Source: Pseudomonadota bacterium
GTDB taxonomy: Bacteria > Pseudomonadota > Alphaproteobacteria > Acetobacterales > Acetobacteraceae
Direction of reading: 5' to 3'
DNA: 64,000 nucleotides
Assembly (NCBI GenBank): GCA_021845595.1
Contig: JAJZVV010000001.1
Coordinates: 124,001-188,000, forward strand
Made by a program: the position numbers and the translations under genes. Below the pieces are notes generated by a model. That model did no database searches and was not told the origin of the DNA. It saw nothing but the letters and a program-made list of their open reading frames with translations. Of this stretch, positions 37,461 through 47,212 are shown piece after piece (within the stretch, counting starts at the first letter, position 1; each line of letters begins with the position of its first letter).

Positions 37461-38518
37461 TCTTCGCCTGCGCGCAGGCGGAGGCTGCCGGCGATGCCGG
37501 CGGGGAAGAAGTAGACGATCAGCACGAAGATCAGCCCGAGCCAGAGCAGCCACCGATCCGGGTCGAACAGCGCCGGCAGGATCGGCAGGCCGGCGGCGGC
37601 TCCGGCCAGCGCCTGCAGCAGCGTTTCCAGATAATATTGTGCCAGCACCATGAGCGCCGCCCCCAGCGCTGCCCCGTAGAGCGTCCCCATGCCGCCGATC
37701 ACCACCATCAGCAGCAGATCCACCATGATGGCGAAGGACATCGTCGTCGCCGGCCCGTTATAGCGCAGCAGCAGCGCCATCAGCGCGCCGGCGCAGGCCG
37801 CGACCCCGGCGGCGATGGCGCTGGCCAGGCTGCGATAGAGCACCACCCGGTAGCCCAGCGCCTCGGCGCGGAACTCGTTCTCGCGGATCGCCTGCAGCAC
37901 GCGCCCGAACGGCGCGTTCACCACCCGGAGCAGAAACAGGAACAGCGCCAGCGCCACTGCGAAGATGAGATAGTACGTGAGCAGGCGGCCATCGAAGCGG
38001 ACGCCGAGTACGGGGTGGGCGAGCAGGCGGAACCCCGGGCTCAGCGCGGCCGGGACCGAGAATGTGAGCCCGTCCTCCCCGCCCGTCAGGTCGCGCAGCT
38101 GGCTCGCCAGGGTCAGCGCCACGCTGGCCACCGCCAGGCTCAGCATGGAGAAGAAGATTGCGCGCACGCGCAGGCTGAGCAGCGCGATCGAGCCCGCGAG
38201 CAGCATCGACAGGCCGATGCCGGCCGCGGCCCCGAGAGCGAGCGCGCCCCAGCCGGGCGTGAACCGCGCGAGCGCGATCGCCACGCCATAGGCGCCGATG
38301 CCGAAGAACATCGTGTGCGCGAACGAGACGATACCGGCGTAGCCCAGCAGCACGTCGTAGCTCGCCGCCAGCACGATGAAAATGGCGATGCGCGAGGCCG
38401 TCGCCATCGCCCGCGTGCCGGGAAACAGGAACGGCGCGAAGGCCAGCGCGCCGAGCAGAGCGGCGAGCAGCAGACCGAGCAGCAACCGCCCGCCGCGCGC
38501 CGGGGCCGCGGCGCTCAC
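37457..38518 (-). CDS. livM: Branched-chain amino acid ABC permease
   Basis: A 353-residue LivM-type permease with about ten membrane helices; the family phrase ASYDVLLGYAGIVSFAHTMFFGIGAYG lies near residues 52-78, and the cytoplasmic EAA-like loop reads VLQAIRENEFRAEALGYRVVLYRSLAS. With LivH it forms the membrane channel for leucine, isoleucine, valine or related compounds (urea and amide relatives exist). Start: GTG at 38518, in a GTGA overlap with the livH stop; no nearby ATG is better. It is followed by an overlapping potassium channel gene. Confidence 0.93.
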   Translation of the reverse strand: MSAAAPARGGRLLLGLLLAALLGALAFAPFLFPGTRAMATASRIAIFIVLAASYDVLLGYAGIVSFAHTMFFGIGAYGVAIALARFTPGWGALALGAAAGIGLSMLLAGSIALLSLRVRAIFFSMLSLAVASVALTLASQLRDLTGGEDGLTFSVPAALSPGFRLLAHPVLGVRFDGRLLTYYLIFAVALALFLFLLRVVNAPFGRVLQAIRENEFRAEALGYRVVLYRSLASAIAAGVAACAGALMALLLRYNGPATTMSFAIMVDLLLMVVIGGMGTLYGAALGAALMVLAQYYLETLLQALAGAAAGLPILPALFDPDRWLLWLGLIFVLIVYFFPAGIAGSLRLRAGEE

Positions 38519-39504
38519 GTCCGCACCAGCGGCAGCAGCCCGCGCGGGCGCCACAGCAGCACCCCGGCCATCAGCGCGACATTGGACAGCAGCGCGAGCT
38601 TCGGCGCGAGGAAGCCGACGTAATTGGTGATCAGCCCGACCAGCAGGGCGCCGAGGAAACTGCCGCTCACCGAGCCGAGCCCGCCGATGACGACGACGGT
38701 GAACAGCAGCACGGTCAGCTCCCCGCCGAGCCCGGCGGTGACGGTGCCGGCATAGACCGCCCACATCGCCCCGCCGAGGCCGGCGAGCGCCGTGCCGACG
38801 GCGAAGACGAGGATGAACAGCCGGCGCACCCGGTAGCCGAGCGCCTCGACCATCTCGCGATCCTCGACGCCGGCGCGCACGACGAGCCCGATTCGCGTGC
38901 GCGCCAGCACCAGCCGGAGCACGACGAACGCCGCCAGCCCCGACGCGGCGGCGACGAGGCGGAATTTCTCCACCGCGCCGCCGGCGAGGATGAAGCTGCT
39001 GGCCAGCGAGGCCGGCTTGGCCAGCGTCAGCGCATCCGGCCCCCAGATCACCACGCTCACCTGTTCGGCGACGATCATGGCGCCGACGGTGATGAGGATC
39101 TGGCGCAGATGCGCGCCGTAGACGCGGCGGATGATGACGCGCTCGAAGACGAGGCCGAGCCCGCCGCACACCAGCGCCGCGGCACTACCGGCCGCGGCCA
39201 GCACGAGCAGGTTCGGACCCAGCCCGGGCGCGGCGACGAGCCCCGACAGCCTGGCCCAGACGCTGGCGGCGATGAAGGCGCCGAAGCCGACGAAGGCGCC
39301 ATGGGCGAAGTTCAGCACATCCATCAGGCCGAAGATCAGCGTCAGGCCGGAGGCCATGAGAAACAGCAGCATGCCCATCGCCAGACCGGAGGCGGAGAGC
39401 GTCAGCCAGTCGGCGAAGCCCATCGCCGGCAGCGCGGCCAGGAGCAGCAGCGGCACGGCCAGCATCGGCGCGGCATCGCCCGCCCGCACGCCTGGCAGCC
39501 TCAT
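38515..39504 (-). CDS. livH: Branched-chain amino acid ABC permease
   Basis: A 329-residue LivH-type permease. Characteristic features are ASGLTLIFGLMDVLNFAHGAFVGFGAF near residues 51-77 and the EAA-type loop VEDREMVEALGYRVRRLF. About 30 residues precede the usual first helix, with another hydrophobic stretch (PMLAVPLLLLAALPAMGFA) that might act as a signal or additional helix. Start: ATG at 39504, in an ATGA overlap with the livF stop. It partners LivM. Confidence 0.93.
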   Translation of the reverse strand: MRLPGVRAGDAAPMLAVPLLLLAALPAMGFADWLTLSASGLAMGMLLFLMASGLTLIFGLMDVLNFAHGAFVGFGAFIAASVWARLSGLVAAPGLGPNLLVLAAAGSAAALVCGGLGLVFERVIIRRVYGAHLRQILITVGAMIVAEQVSVVIWGPDALTLAKPASLASSFILAGGAVEKFRLVAAASGLAAFVVLRLVLARTRIGLVVRAGVEDREMVEALGYRVRRLFILVFAVGTALAGLGGAMWAVYAGTVTAGLGGELTVLLFTVVVIGGLGSVSGSFLGALLVGLITNYVGFLAPKLALLSNVALMAGVLLWRPRGLLPLVRT

Positions 39505-40229
39505 TGGTGGCTGCCCAGATGCAGGCCGAGCAGACGCACCTGCAGCGCCGTGTCGGCGGCGAGCGCGGCCATGGTCCCGACATGGACGATGCGCCCGTCA
39601 TCCATCACCGCGACATCGTCGCCGAGGGCGGCGGCCATGGCGAAATTCTGCTCGACCAGGAGAATCGTCGTCCCCGCCGCCTTCAGCCGCGCAAAGGCGG
39701 CGATGAGCTGGTCGATGACGCCGGGCGCGAGCCCCTTGCTCGGCTCGTCCACCACCAGCATCCGCCGCGTCTCGACCATCGCGCGCCCGATCGCCAGCAT
39801 CTGCTTCTGACCGCCCGAGAGCGCCCCGGCCGGCAGCTCCCATTTCTCGCGCAGCACCGGAAACAGCGCCAGCACCTCGTCGATGCGCGAGGCGGCGAGG
39901 CCGCCCGGCCCGGTGCCGAGCAGCAGATTCTCCCGCACCGAAAGCCCGGCGAACAGGCCCATCGTTTCCGGCACATAGGCGATGCCGCGGCGGGCGATGG
40001 CCGGCGGATCGAGGGCGGTGAGCGCGCTGCCGGCGAATAGAATCTCGCCCGCGCTCGCCCGCCACAGCCCCATCACGGTGCGCAGCGTCGTCGTCTTGCC
40101 GGCCCCGTTCCGCCCCAGCAGCATCATCAGCCGCCCCTCGCCGAGGGCGAGATCGACCCCGTGCAGGATATGGTAGCGGCCGATATGCGTGTGCACGCCG
40201 GCCAGCCGCAGCAGCGCCGGGTCAGCCAC
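39501..40229 (-). CDS. livF: Branched-chain amino acid ABC ATPase
   Basis: A 242-residue ATPase subunit: Walker A GRNGAGKTTTLRTVMGL (about 39-55), Q-loop near YVPETMG, signature LSGGQKQMLAIGRAM (about 138-152), Walker B MLVVDEPSKGLAP. The YVPETMGLFAGLSVREN block is typical of LivF. It forms the motor pair with LivG. Start: GTG at 40229, 8 bases inside the end of livG; the longer frame has no ATG with support. Confidence 0.93.
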   Translation of the reverse strand: MADPALLRLAGVHTHIGRYHILHGVDLALGEGRLMMLLGRNGAGKTTTLRTVMGLWRASAGEILFAGSALTALDPPAIARRGIAYVPETMGLFAGLSVRENLLLGTGPGGLAASRIDEVLALFPVLREKWELPAGALSGGQKQMLAIGRAMVETRRMLVVDEPSKGLAPGVIDQLIAAFARLKAAGTTILLVEQNFAMAAALGDDVAVMDDGRIVHVGTMAALAADTALQVRLLGLHLGSHQ

Positions 40230-40992
40230 GGCCGGGCCGCCGGCCGAGATAGGCCTCCTGCACCAGGGGCGAGGCGACCACCTCCTCGGGCGCGCCATCG
40301 GCGACCAGGCGGCCCTGGTGCAGCACGATCACCCGGTCGGCGAGGCGGCGCACCACGTCCATCTTGTGCTCCACGAGCAGGACCGTCGCCCGGCGCGCCG
40401 CCTTGATCTGCTCGATGAGGTCGAGCACCACCGGCGCCTCGTCCACGCTCATTCCGGCCGTCGGCTCGTCGAACAGGAACACGCTCGGTTCGAGGGCGAG
40501 CAGGATGGCGACGTCGAGCTTGCGCTGGTCGCCATGGCTGAGCGCCACCGCCGGGACCGCGGCGCGCGCCTGCAGGCGCACCTGCGCGAGCACGGCGTGG
40601 GCGCGCTCGATCAGGGCACGGTGGCGCGCGGCGCGGCTGAACACGTCGAGCCCGATGCCGGCGCGCGCCTGCACGGCGAGGCGGACATTCTCCAGCACCG
40701 ACAAGGTCGGGAACAGGTTGGTGAGCTGGAAGGCCCGGCCGAGGCCGAGGCGGCTGCGACGCGACGGGGGCAGGCGGGTGATGGTCGCACCGTTCAGCCG
40801 TACCGCGCCGGTGCTGGCCCGCAACTGGCCGGAGAGCAGATTGAAATAGGTGGTCTTGCCGGCCCCGTTCGGCCCGACGATGGCGGTGAGCGTGCCCGGA
40901 TGGAACGCGCAGGAGACGTCGTCCACGGCGACCTGGCCACCGAAGCGAATGCCGAGCCCCTCGCTCTCCAGCGCCGGCGCGGCCGGGTTCAT
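40222..40992 (-). CDS. livG: Branched-chain amino acid ABC ATPase
   Basis: A 256-residue ATPase of the LivG type: Walker A GPNGAGKTTYFNLLSGQ (about 38-54), the LivG-specific GLGRAFQLTNLFPTLSVLENVRLAVQ, signature region ALSHGDQRKLDVAILLAL (the usual SGGQ reads SHGD, which is the LivG norm), Walker B FLFDEPTAGMS and the C-terminal VLHQGRLVADGAPEEV. Start: ATG at 40992, overlapping the livK stop (ATGA). All five liv genes overlap, so they are surely one transcript. Confidence 0.93.
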   Translation of the reverse strand: MNPAAPALESEGLGIRFGGQVAVDDVSCAFHPGTLTAIVGPNGAGKTTYFNLLSGQLRASTGAVRLNGATITRLPPSRRSRLGLGRAFQLTNLFPTLSVLENVRLAVQARAGIGLDVFSRAARHRALIERAHAVLAQVRLQARAAVPAVALSHGDQRKLDVAILLALEPSVFLFDEPTAGMSVDEAPVVLDLIEQIKAARRATVLLVEHKMDVVRRLADRVIVLHQGRLVADGAPEEVVASPLVQEAYLGRRPGRG

Positions 40993-42203
40993 CGCCCGTT
41001 CTGGATCGGCACGGCCATGTCGTGGAGGGAAATCTCGCGGGTCAGTTCCGGCACCGCCCAGGCCAGCGCGGGATCGACCTTGATGCGGAACGCATACATC
41101 GCCTGCAGCGCCTGATGGTCCTGGGCGCGGAAGACCATCTCCCCCTTCGGCGTCGGGAACGCCATGCCTTCCATCGCCGCGATCAGGGCCTCCGTGTCGG
41201 TGCTGCCGTGCGTCTTTTCCAGCGCCGTCACCACCGCCATCGCCGCGCTCATGCCGCCGCAGGTGAAAAAGTCGGGCGGAGCGTGGAAGCGCTTCTCGTG
41301 CTCGGCGACCAGCCAGTCATTCGCCGGGTTCTTCGGGATCGCGTAGTAGTAATAGGTGGCGCCTTCGAGGCCCGGGAACGCCTTGTAGGCGGCGAGCGCG
41401 GGCAGGATGTTGCCGCCGGTCGAAATCTCGATGCCGAGCCGCTCGGGCGCGAGCGCCTTCAGCGCCGCCAGCGGATTGCCGCCGCCGGCCCAGATCACGA
41501 AGATGATCTTGCGCCCCTTCTCCTTCGCCAGCGCGTCGAACAGGCGCTGCGCCGGGGCGGTGAAATCGGTCGTCGCCGGCGGCGCGTATTCCTCGTGGAC
41601 CAGCCTGGCCCCGGTCGCGGGCAGCGCGGCGCGGAACGCGGCCACGCCATCGCGGCCGAACGCGTAATCCTGCGCCAGGGTGGCAATCACGGTATCGGGC
41701 TTGCCGATGGCCAGCGCGTTGGCGATCGCATCCTGCGAGGAGTTGCGCGCGGTGCGGAAAATATAGCGGTTCCACTTGGCCCCGGTGATGGAATCGGCCA
41801 CCGCCGGCTCGACGATCAGGAGCTTCTTGTTGTCCTGCGCCACCGGCAGCATGGCCAGAGCCACCGCCGAGGAGGTGCCGCCGATGGCGAGATCGGCGCC
41901 GTCATCACCATAGGCCTCGGCGAGCAGGTTGCGCCCGACGTCCGGCTTGCCCTGGCTGTCCTTCTCGATCACCTCGATCTTCCGCCCGGCGACGGTCATC
42001 GTGCCTTTGGTGGCGTATTCGAGGCCGAGCCGGAACCCGGTCTCCATCTGCTTGGCATAGGCTTCGAGCGGACCGGTACGATCCTCGACCACGGCGATGC
42101 GGACCGGCTTCGCCTCCTCGGCCCGAACCGGCCCGGCCAGGAGGAGAAGCGCGCCGACCGCCGCGGTCCCGAACCAGCGAGGCAGCGATTTCAGCAGCGG
42201 CAT
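40989..42203 (-). CDS. livK: ABC transporter periplasmic substrate-binding protein
   Basis: A 404-residue periplasmic-binding protein of the Leu/Ile/Val family. A signal peptide runs to about residue 28 (VGALLLLAGPVRA-EE); the mature part starts VRIAVVEDRTGPLEAYAKQMETG and continues as two Rossmann-like lobes. It captures the substrate for LivHMGF. Its divergence from classical LivK (for example the LIGGTSSAVALA loop) leaves amides, aromatic acids or other small ligands possible. First gene of the operon: ATG at 42203 with ggaga 9-13 bases upstream; the 98-base gap to the Usp gene should hold the promoter. Confidence 0.9.
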   Translation of the reverse strand: MPLLKSLPRWFGTAAVGALLLLAGPVRAEEAKPVRIAVVEDRTGPLEAYAKQMETGFRLGLEYATKGTMTVAGRKIEVIEKDSQGKPDVGRNLLAEAYGDDGADLAIGGTSSAVALAMLPVAQDNKKLLIVEPAVADSITGAKWNRYIFRTARNSSQDAIANALAIGKPDTVIATLAQDYAFGRDGVAAFRAALPATGARLVHEEYAPPATTDFTAPAQRLFDALAKEKGRKIIFVIWAGGGNPLAALKALAPERLGIEISTGGNILPALAAYKAFPGLEGATYYYYAIPKNPANDWLVAEHEKRFHAPPDFFTCGGMSAAMAVVTALEKTHGSTDTEALIAAMEGMAFPTPKGEMVFRAQDHQALQAMYAFRIKVDPALAWAVPELTREISLHDMAVPIQNGR

Positions 42204-42301
42204 GGGCGTAGTCTCCTGCGGCGGTCAGTCGGATGGGCGGCGCACGAGTTTGCGCACCCGCGCCCCGCCGCGCAAGAGAGCGCCCTCCGCGTCACGGCCC
42301 G

Positions 42302-43159
42302 TCAGTGCGACATCAGCACCGGAACCGTCATGTGCATCAGCAGCGAACGCGTCACCCCGCCGAGCACGAGTTCGCGCGCCCGGGAATGCCCATAGCCGCC
42401 GACCACCAGCAGGTCGGCCCCGGATTCGAAGGCGCGGTTGAGCAGTTCATCGCCCTCGCCGATCTCCGTCACGCTCGAGTGCGCGGCGCTGACCTTGATG
42501 CCATGGCGAGCCAGATGCAGCGCGATGTCCGCCGCCGGCAGCGCCCCTTCCCCGGCGATGCCGCCGCGCGCATTGACCGCCAGCACCGTCACTGTCTCGG
42601 CCTTTTGCAGAATCGGCAGCGCGTCATTGAGCGCGCGGGCCGACTCCCGGCTCGCGTTCCAGCCGACGAGTACGTTGCGGCCGACGGATGCGAACTTGCC
42701 GGCATAAGGAACCACCAGCACCGGGCGGCCGGAGGCCAGCAGCGCCTGGTCGACAACGTGCCGGCCGCCGCCACGATCCGGATGATCGGGATCCACCTGG
42801 CCGACCACGGCGAGATCGGCGTAGCGCGCGTGAAGCGCGATCGTCGGCGCGACTTCGCCATCGACCAGCCGCCATTCGCCCGCAATGCCGTCGCGCTCGA
42901 TGCGGGCGCGGAACTCCGCCTCCACCTTGGCGGCGCGATCGCTGCTGGCGGTGCGCAGCCGTTCCATCAGATCGTCCATCTGCTGCGCATCGACGAAGGC
43001 GGCGGTCTCCAGCGCAAGCGCCGCGGGGCGGGCGAAATCGATGACATGCAGACCGGTGAGGTGCGCCCCGAACCGGCGCGCCAGATCCGCTGCCAGCTCG
43101 AGACGGCTGGCGGATTGTTCGGTGGTGTCGAGTTGCACCAGGATATCCTTGAGCGACAT
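42302..43159 (-). CDS. Universal stress protein, tandem Usp domains
   Basis: A 285-residue protein with two UspA folds (about 1-145 and 150-285). The second half keeps the nucleotide loop GGYGHSRARELVLGGVTRSLL (G-x2-G-x9-G-S/T style), the first has a degenerate one. Such proteins bind ATP and support survival under oxygen limitation or other stress. It reads in the same direction as the BON-domain gene upstream, from which it is separated by 247 bases containing two long palindromes. Start: ATG at 43159 with agggga 8-13 bases upstream. Confidence 0.9.
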   Translation of the reverse strand: MSLKDILVQLDTTEQSASRLELAADLARRFGAHLTGLHVIDFARPAALALETAAFVDAQQMDDLMERLRTASSDRAAKVEAEFRARIERDGIAGEWRLVDGEVAPTIALHARYADLAVVGQVDPDHPDRGGGRHVVDQALLASGRPVLVVPYAGKFASVGRNVLVGWNASRESARALNDALPILQKAETVTVLAVNARGGIAGEGALPAADIALHLARHGIKVSAAHSSVTEIGEGDELLNRAFESGADLLVVGGYGHSRARELVLGGVTRSLLMHMTVPVLMSH

Positions 43160-43189
43160 GGGCTTTCCCCTATCTTCTTCAATGGCGGC

Positions 43190-43320
43190 CTAGAGCAACC
43201 TCCGATCTGATTGAGCCGTTCCGGCTCGATCAGATCGGAGATAAGTTGCTCTAGACTCATAGGTTTCTAGAGCACGACCGTCCGACCGGATGATTCCATC
43301 AGGTCGGACCGTGCTCTAGA
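43190..43320. repeat. Pair of CTAGAGC intergenic palindromes
   Basis: Two long imperfect hairpins stand side by side. The first spans 43190-43254: outer arms ctagagcaac/gttgctctag (10 bp), then ctccgatctgat/atcagatcggag (12 bp) and gagcc/ggctc, loop near 43217. The second spans 43266-43320: tctagagcac/gtgctctaga (10 bp), gtccgacc/ggtcggac (8 bp) and gatg/catc. Both begin with CTAGAGC and end with GCTCTAG, the trait of dispersed intergenic palindromes in alphaproteobacteria (RIME or Bru-RS-like). They lie between the BON and Usp genes and could end or stabilise the BON transcript. Confidence 0.88.
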
Positions 43321-43406
43321 GCGCCGATGCTGGCGCGCGGGTCAAATCCGTGATCGACATTGTGTACGTGCACCGACCCACGCGGCCCCGATTGCGGCAT
43401 CAGCGC

Positions 43407-44075
43407 TTAGCGCCGGACGGAGATCTGGTTGACGACCTGCGAGACGCCGGGCGCGGCCCAGGCCGCATCCTCCGCGGCGCTGCGCTCCCAGGCGGTGTTC
43501 ACCGTCCCGCGCAGCGTCACCATCCCGCCGCTCACCGCCACCTCCAGGCCCGTGGCCTCGAGTTCCGCATGGCGGCGCAGCGCCGCCTCGATGCGTTCCC
43601 GCACCACGCCGGGCGCCACGCTCGGCCGCACCACGATCGCATTGATGACGCCCGTGACCCCGGAGAGGCGCCGGATATCGCGCTCCGCCGCGTGCTTCTG
43701 GAACTGCCAGTCCACGTCGCCGGTGAGCGTCACCACGCCATGCTCGACTTTCACGCCGAGCCGTTCGCCGGGAACCTCGATGTCCCAGTTCAACAGGCTC
43801 ACCGCGCGGTGCGCGATCTCGTCGTCGGCACCCTTGCGATGCGAGGGGACGCGAACCTCGATTTCCTCGGCGATCGCGCGCACGCCCTTCACCCGGCGCG
43901 CCGCGCGCTCGGCGGCCATCTTTTCGGCGAAGCTCTCGACGAAGCCACTCAGGGTAACGACCCCGTCCTGCGCGACGACGCCGATATGCGCGGCATCGAC
44001 GCTCGGCTCCCACTCCAACTCCTCGAGCACGAGGCTCCGCAGTTCGCTGTCGCCCAGCCCGCCGGCGTTCACCAT
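43407..44075 (-). CDS. Triple BON-domain protein (OsmY-like, cytoplasmic)
   Basis: A 222-residue protein made of three BON domains at about 8-75, 80-145 and 150-222. Each has the strand-turn V-x-V/L-x-G-x-V: GVVTLSGFVES, GVVTLTGDVDW and GMVTLRGTVNT. BON domains bind phospholipid or protect membranes under stress. There is no signal peptide, unlike OsmY. Start: ATG at 44075 after aggaggg; an in-frame ATG 36 bases earlier is less well placed. An FNR/FixK-like box lies about 95 bases upstream, and a Usp gene follows, so this looks like an oxygen-limitation stress pair. Confidence 0.88.
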   Translation of the reverse strand: MVNAGGLGDSELRSLVLEELEWEPSVDAAHIGVVAQDGVVTLSGFVESFAEKMAAERAARRVKGVRAIAEEIEVRVPSHRKGADDEIAHRAVSLLNWDIEVPGERLGVKVEHGVVTLTGDVDWQFQKHAAERDIRRLSGVTGVINAIVVRPSVAPGVVRERIEAALRRHAELEATGLEVAVSGGMVTLRGTVNTAWERSAAEDAAWAAPGVSQVVNQISVRR

Positions 44076-44166
44076 GGCACCCTCCTGCCACAAGCGGCCA
44101 GCTATGCTCACCTACTCCTCGAGCACGCGGCCCGAATGGACAATGGCCCACCCCGAGCCACCTGCC

Positions 44167-44180
44167 TTGATCTGCGTCAA
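44167..44180 (-). promoter_or_regulatory. FNR/FixK-like box upstream of the BON gene
   Basis: TTGATctgcGTCAA fits TTGA-N6-TCAA, the FixK/FNR dyad, with one change in the right half-site. It lies about 95 bases before the BON-domain gene start, in the 169-base gap after the sugar ABC operon. Confidence 0.6.
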
Positions 44181-44213
44181 ACGCTTCGCAATACCGCCCA
44201 TTCCACGATCGCG

Positions 44214-44240
44214 CCCGGCCGTTTCAGGGCCACGGCCGGG
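44214..44240 (-). terminator. Hairpin at the end of the sugar ABC operon
   Basis: cccggccgt and acggccggg are perfect 9-bp arms around a 9-base loop, starting 5 bases after the stop of the ABC ATPase gene. There is no U tract, so termination may need Rho; the stem could also protect the mRNA end. Confidence 0.5.
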
Positions 44241-44244
44241 TCGG

Positions 44245-45345
<1,101 letters not shown>

Positions 45346-45351
45346 GCACCC

Positions 45352-46248
45352 TCATCCTTTCGTGGCCCCGGCCGTCAGGCCGGCGACGTAGTAATCCATC
45401 AGAAACACGTAAATCACCACCGGCGGCGCCGCTGCCATCAGCGCTGCAGCCATGATCTTGCCCCACTCGAACACGTCACCACGCACCAGATCCCCGATGA
45501 TGCCGACATTCAGCACCATCTGGTCGCTGGTGTAGAGATAGGCCAGCGGATAGAGAAAATCGCCCCAGCTCACCGTGAAGGCGAAAATCGTGGCGGCGAT
45601 GATCCCGGGCATGGCGACGGGGATGAAAATGCGCAGCAGCAATTGCAGCCAGCTCGCCCCGTCGATCAGCGCCGCCTCATCGAGTTCCTTCGGGATCGAG
45701 GAGAAATAGCCGATCATGATCCAGGTGCAGAACGGCACCGCCAGAGTCGGGTAGATCAGCACCAGGCACCAGGTGCTGTTGACCAGCCCGAGCCCGCCGA
45801 GAATCTGGAACAGCGGAATGAACAGCAGCGATTCCGGGATCAGGTAGGTCAGAAACACGCCCGTCGCCAGCGCCGAACTGCCCCAGAACCGGATCCGCGC
45901 CAGCGCGAAGGCGGCGAGCACGGAAATCACCATCGATACTGCGACCACACAGACAGTGACCCAGACGGTGTTGAAGAAATAGCGGCGGAACGGCGCGTAG
46001 GTCACCAGGTAAACGAAATTCTCCAGCGTCGGATGATGCACGAGCCATGGGCTGCCGTGCTGGGCGGAGATCTCGCCCGACGATTTCAGGCTCGTCACCA
46101 GCATGTAGAATGGCGGCACGAGGAACATCACCACGAACACGCCGAGTGCGGCGTAGCTGCCATAGAGCGCCCAGCGCCGCTGGCGCGCGATGCTGGCGTG
46201 GCGCCGGCGCGCCGGCTGCTGCGCCAGCGCTGCCGAGGCCGCCGTCAC
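45352..46248 (-). CDS. Carbohydrate ABC permease (MalG/UgpE-like)
   Basis: A 298-residue inner-membrane permease with six membrane helices and the EAA loop KELDEAALIDGASWLQLLLRIFIPVAMPG (about 190-218), the binding site for the ATPase. An Ala/Arg-rich cytoplasmic N-terminus precedes the first helix (about 30-50). Start: GTG at 46248 in a GTGA overlap with the upstream permease stop; an adjacent ATG is out of frame. It forms the channel with the other permease. Confidence 0.9.
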   Translation of the reverse strand: MTAASAALAQQPARRRHASIARQRRWALYGSYAALGVFVVMFLVPPFYMLVTSLKSSGEISAQHGSPWLVHHPTLENFVYLVTYAPFRRYFFNTVWVTVCVVAVSMVISVLAAFALARIRFWGSSALATGVFLTYLIPESLLFIPLFQILGGLGLVNSTWCLVLIYPTLAVPFCTWIMIGYFSSIPKELDEAALIDGASWLQLLLRIFIPVAMPGIIAATIFAFTVSWGDFLYPLAYLYTSDQMVLNVGIIGDLVRGDVFEWGKIMAAALMAAAPPVVIYVFLMDYYVAGLTAGATKG

Positions 46249-47189
46249 ATCGCCTCCTGCGAGCGGCGGGTGACGCCGCGCAGCACGAAGACCGCGGCGA
46301 TGGCCAGCACCGGCAGCATGAAAAGACTGACCGCAGCGCCGAGCGGAATGTTGCCGGACTGGATGCCGACCTGGAACGCGTAGGTGGCGAAGATGTGCGT
46401 GGTGTTGAGCGGCCCTCCGTTGGTGAGGATGCGCACGATGTCGAAATTGGCGAAGGTGACGATGAGGCTGAACAGCACGGTGAGGCTGATGACGTTGCGC
46501 ATCATCGGCAGCGTGACGTAGCGCAGCTTCTGCAGCCCGGTCGCCCCGTCGATCGCCGCCGCCTCGAACAGCTGCTCCGGCACCGACTTCAGCGCTGCGA
46601 GATACATGATCATGAAGAACGGCTCGCCCCACCAGGTATTCACCAGGATCATGCAGAACCGCGCCCAGCCGGGCTCGCCGAGCCAGGACACGGAGGGCAG
46701 GCCGAGCCGATTGAGCAGCCAGTTGAGCGCCGAATAGGTCGGATCGAACAGCCACCACCAGCCGAGTGTCGACAGCGCCAGCGGTATAACCCACGGAATC
46801 AGCAGCAGGCCGCGATAGAAGCGCTGCCGCCGCGAGGGAATCGCGTGCATCAGGTGTGCCAGCACGAACCCGATGAAGGCCTTCGCCACCACCGCGCTGA
46901 TCGCGAACAGCACGCTCTGGAACACCACCATCTGGAACGTGGCGCGGTTGAGCAGGAAGACGAAATTGTGCCAGCCGACGAACCGTGTCATCGATTTGTC
47001 GAGCAGGCTCAGATAGATGGCGTAGACGGCAGGATAGACGACGAGGCCGGCGATCAGCGCGATCAGCGGCAGCGCCATGATGAAGCCCACCATCGAACGC
47101 CGGCGCATGGCGCTGTGCAGGCGCCCCCGCGCCGCCGGCGCCGGCGCGGCGACGGTCTCGACGATCGGGATGCTGCCAGCCTGCACCAT
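46245..47189 (-). CDS. Carbohydrate ABC permease (MalF/UgpA-like)
   Basis: A 314-residue permease with six membrane helices; the EAA loop reads PEQLFEAAAIDGATGLQKLRYVTLPMMRN (about 208-236). The N-terminal tail is basic (MRRRSMVGFIMALPLIALI). It pairs with the second permease, with which its stop overlaps. Start: ATG at 47189, 23 bases after the binding-protein stop at 47213, all in one direction, so the operon order is binding protein, permease, permease, ATPase. Confidence 0.9.
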   Translation of the reverse strand: MVQAGSIPIVETVAAPAPAARGRLHSAMRRRSMVGFIMALPLIALIAGLVVYPAVYAIYLSLLDKSMTRFVGWHNFVFLLNRATFQMVVFQSVLFAISAVVAKAFIGFVLAHLMHAIPSRRQRFYRGLLLIPWVIPLALSTLGWWWLFDPTYSALNWLLNRLGLPSVSWLGEPGWARFCMILVNTWWGEPFFMIMYLAALKSVPEQLFEAAAIDGATGLQKLRYVTLPMMRNVISLTVLFSLIVTFANFDIVRILTNGGPLNTTHIFATYAFQVGIQSGNIPLGAAVSLFMLPVLAIAAVFVLRGVTRRSQEAM

Positions 47190-47212
47190 CGCTTTTCCTC
47201 CCGCCGCGGATC

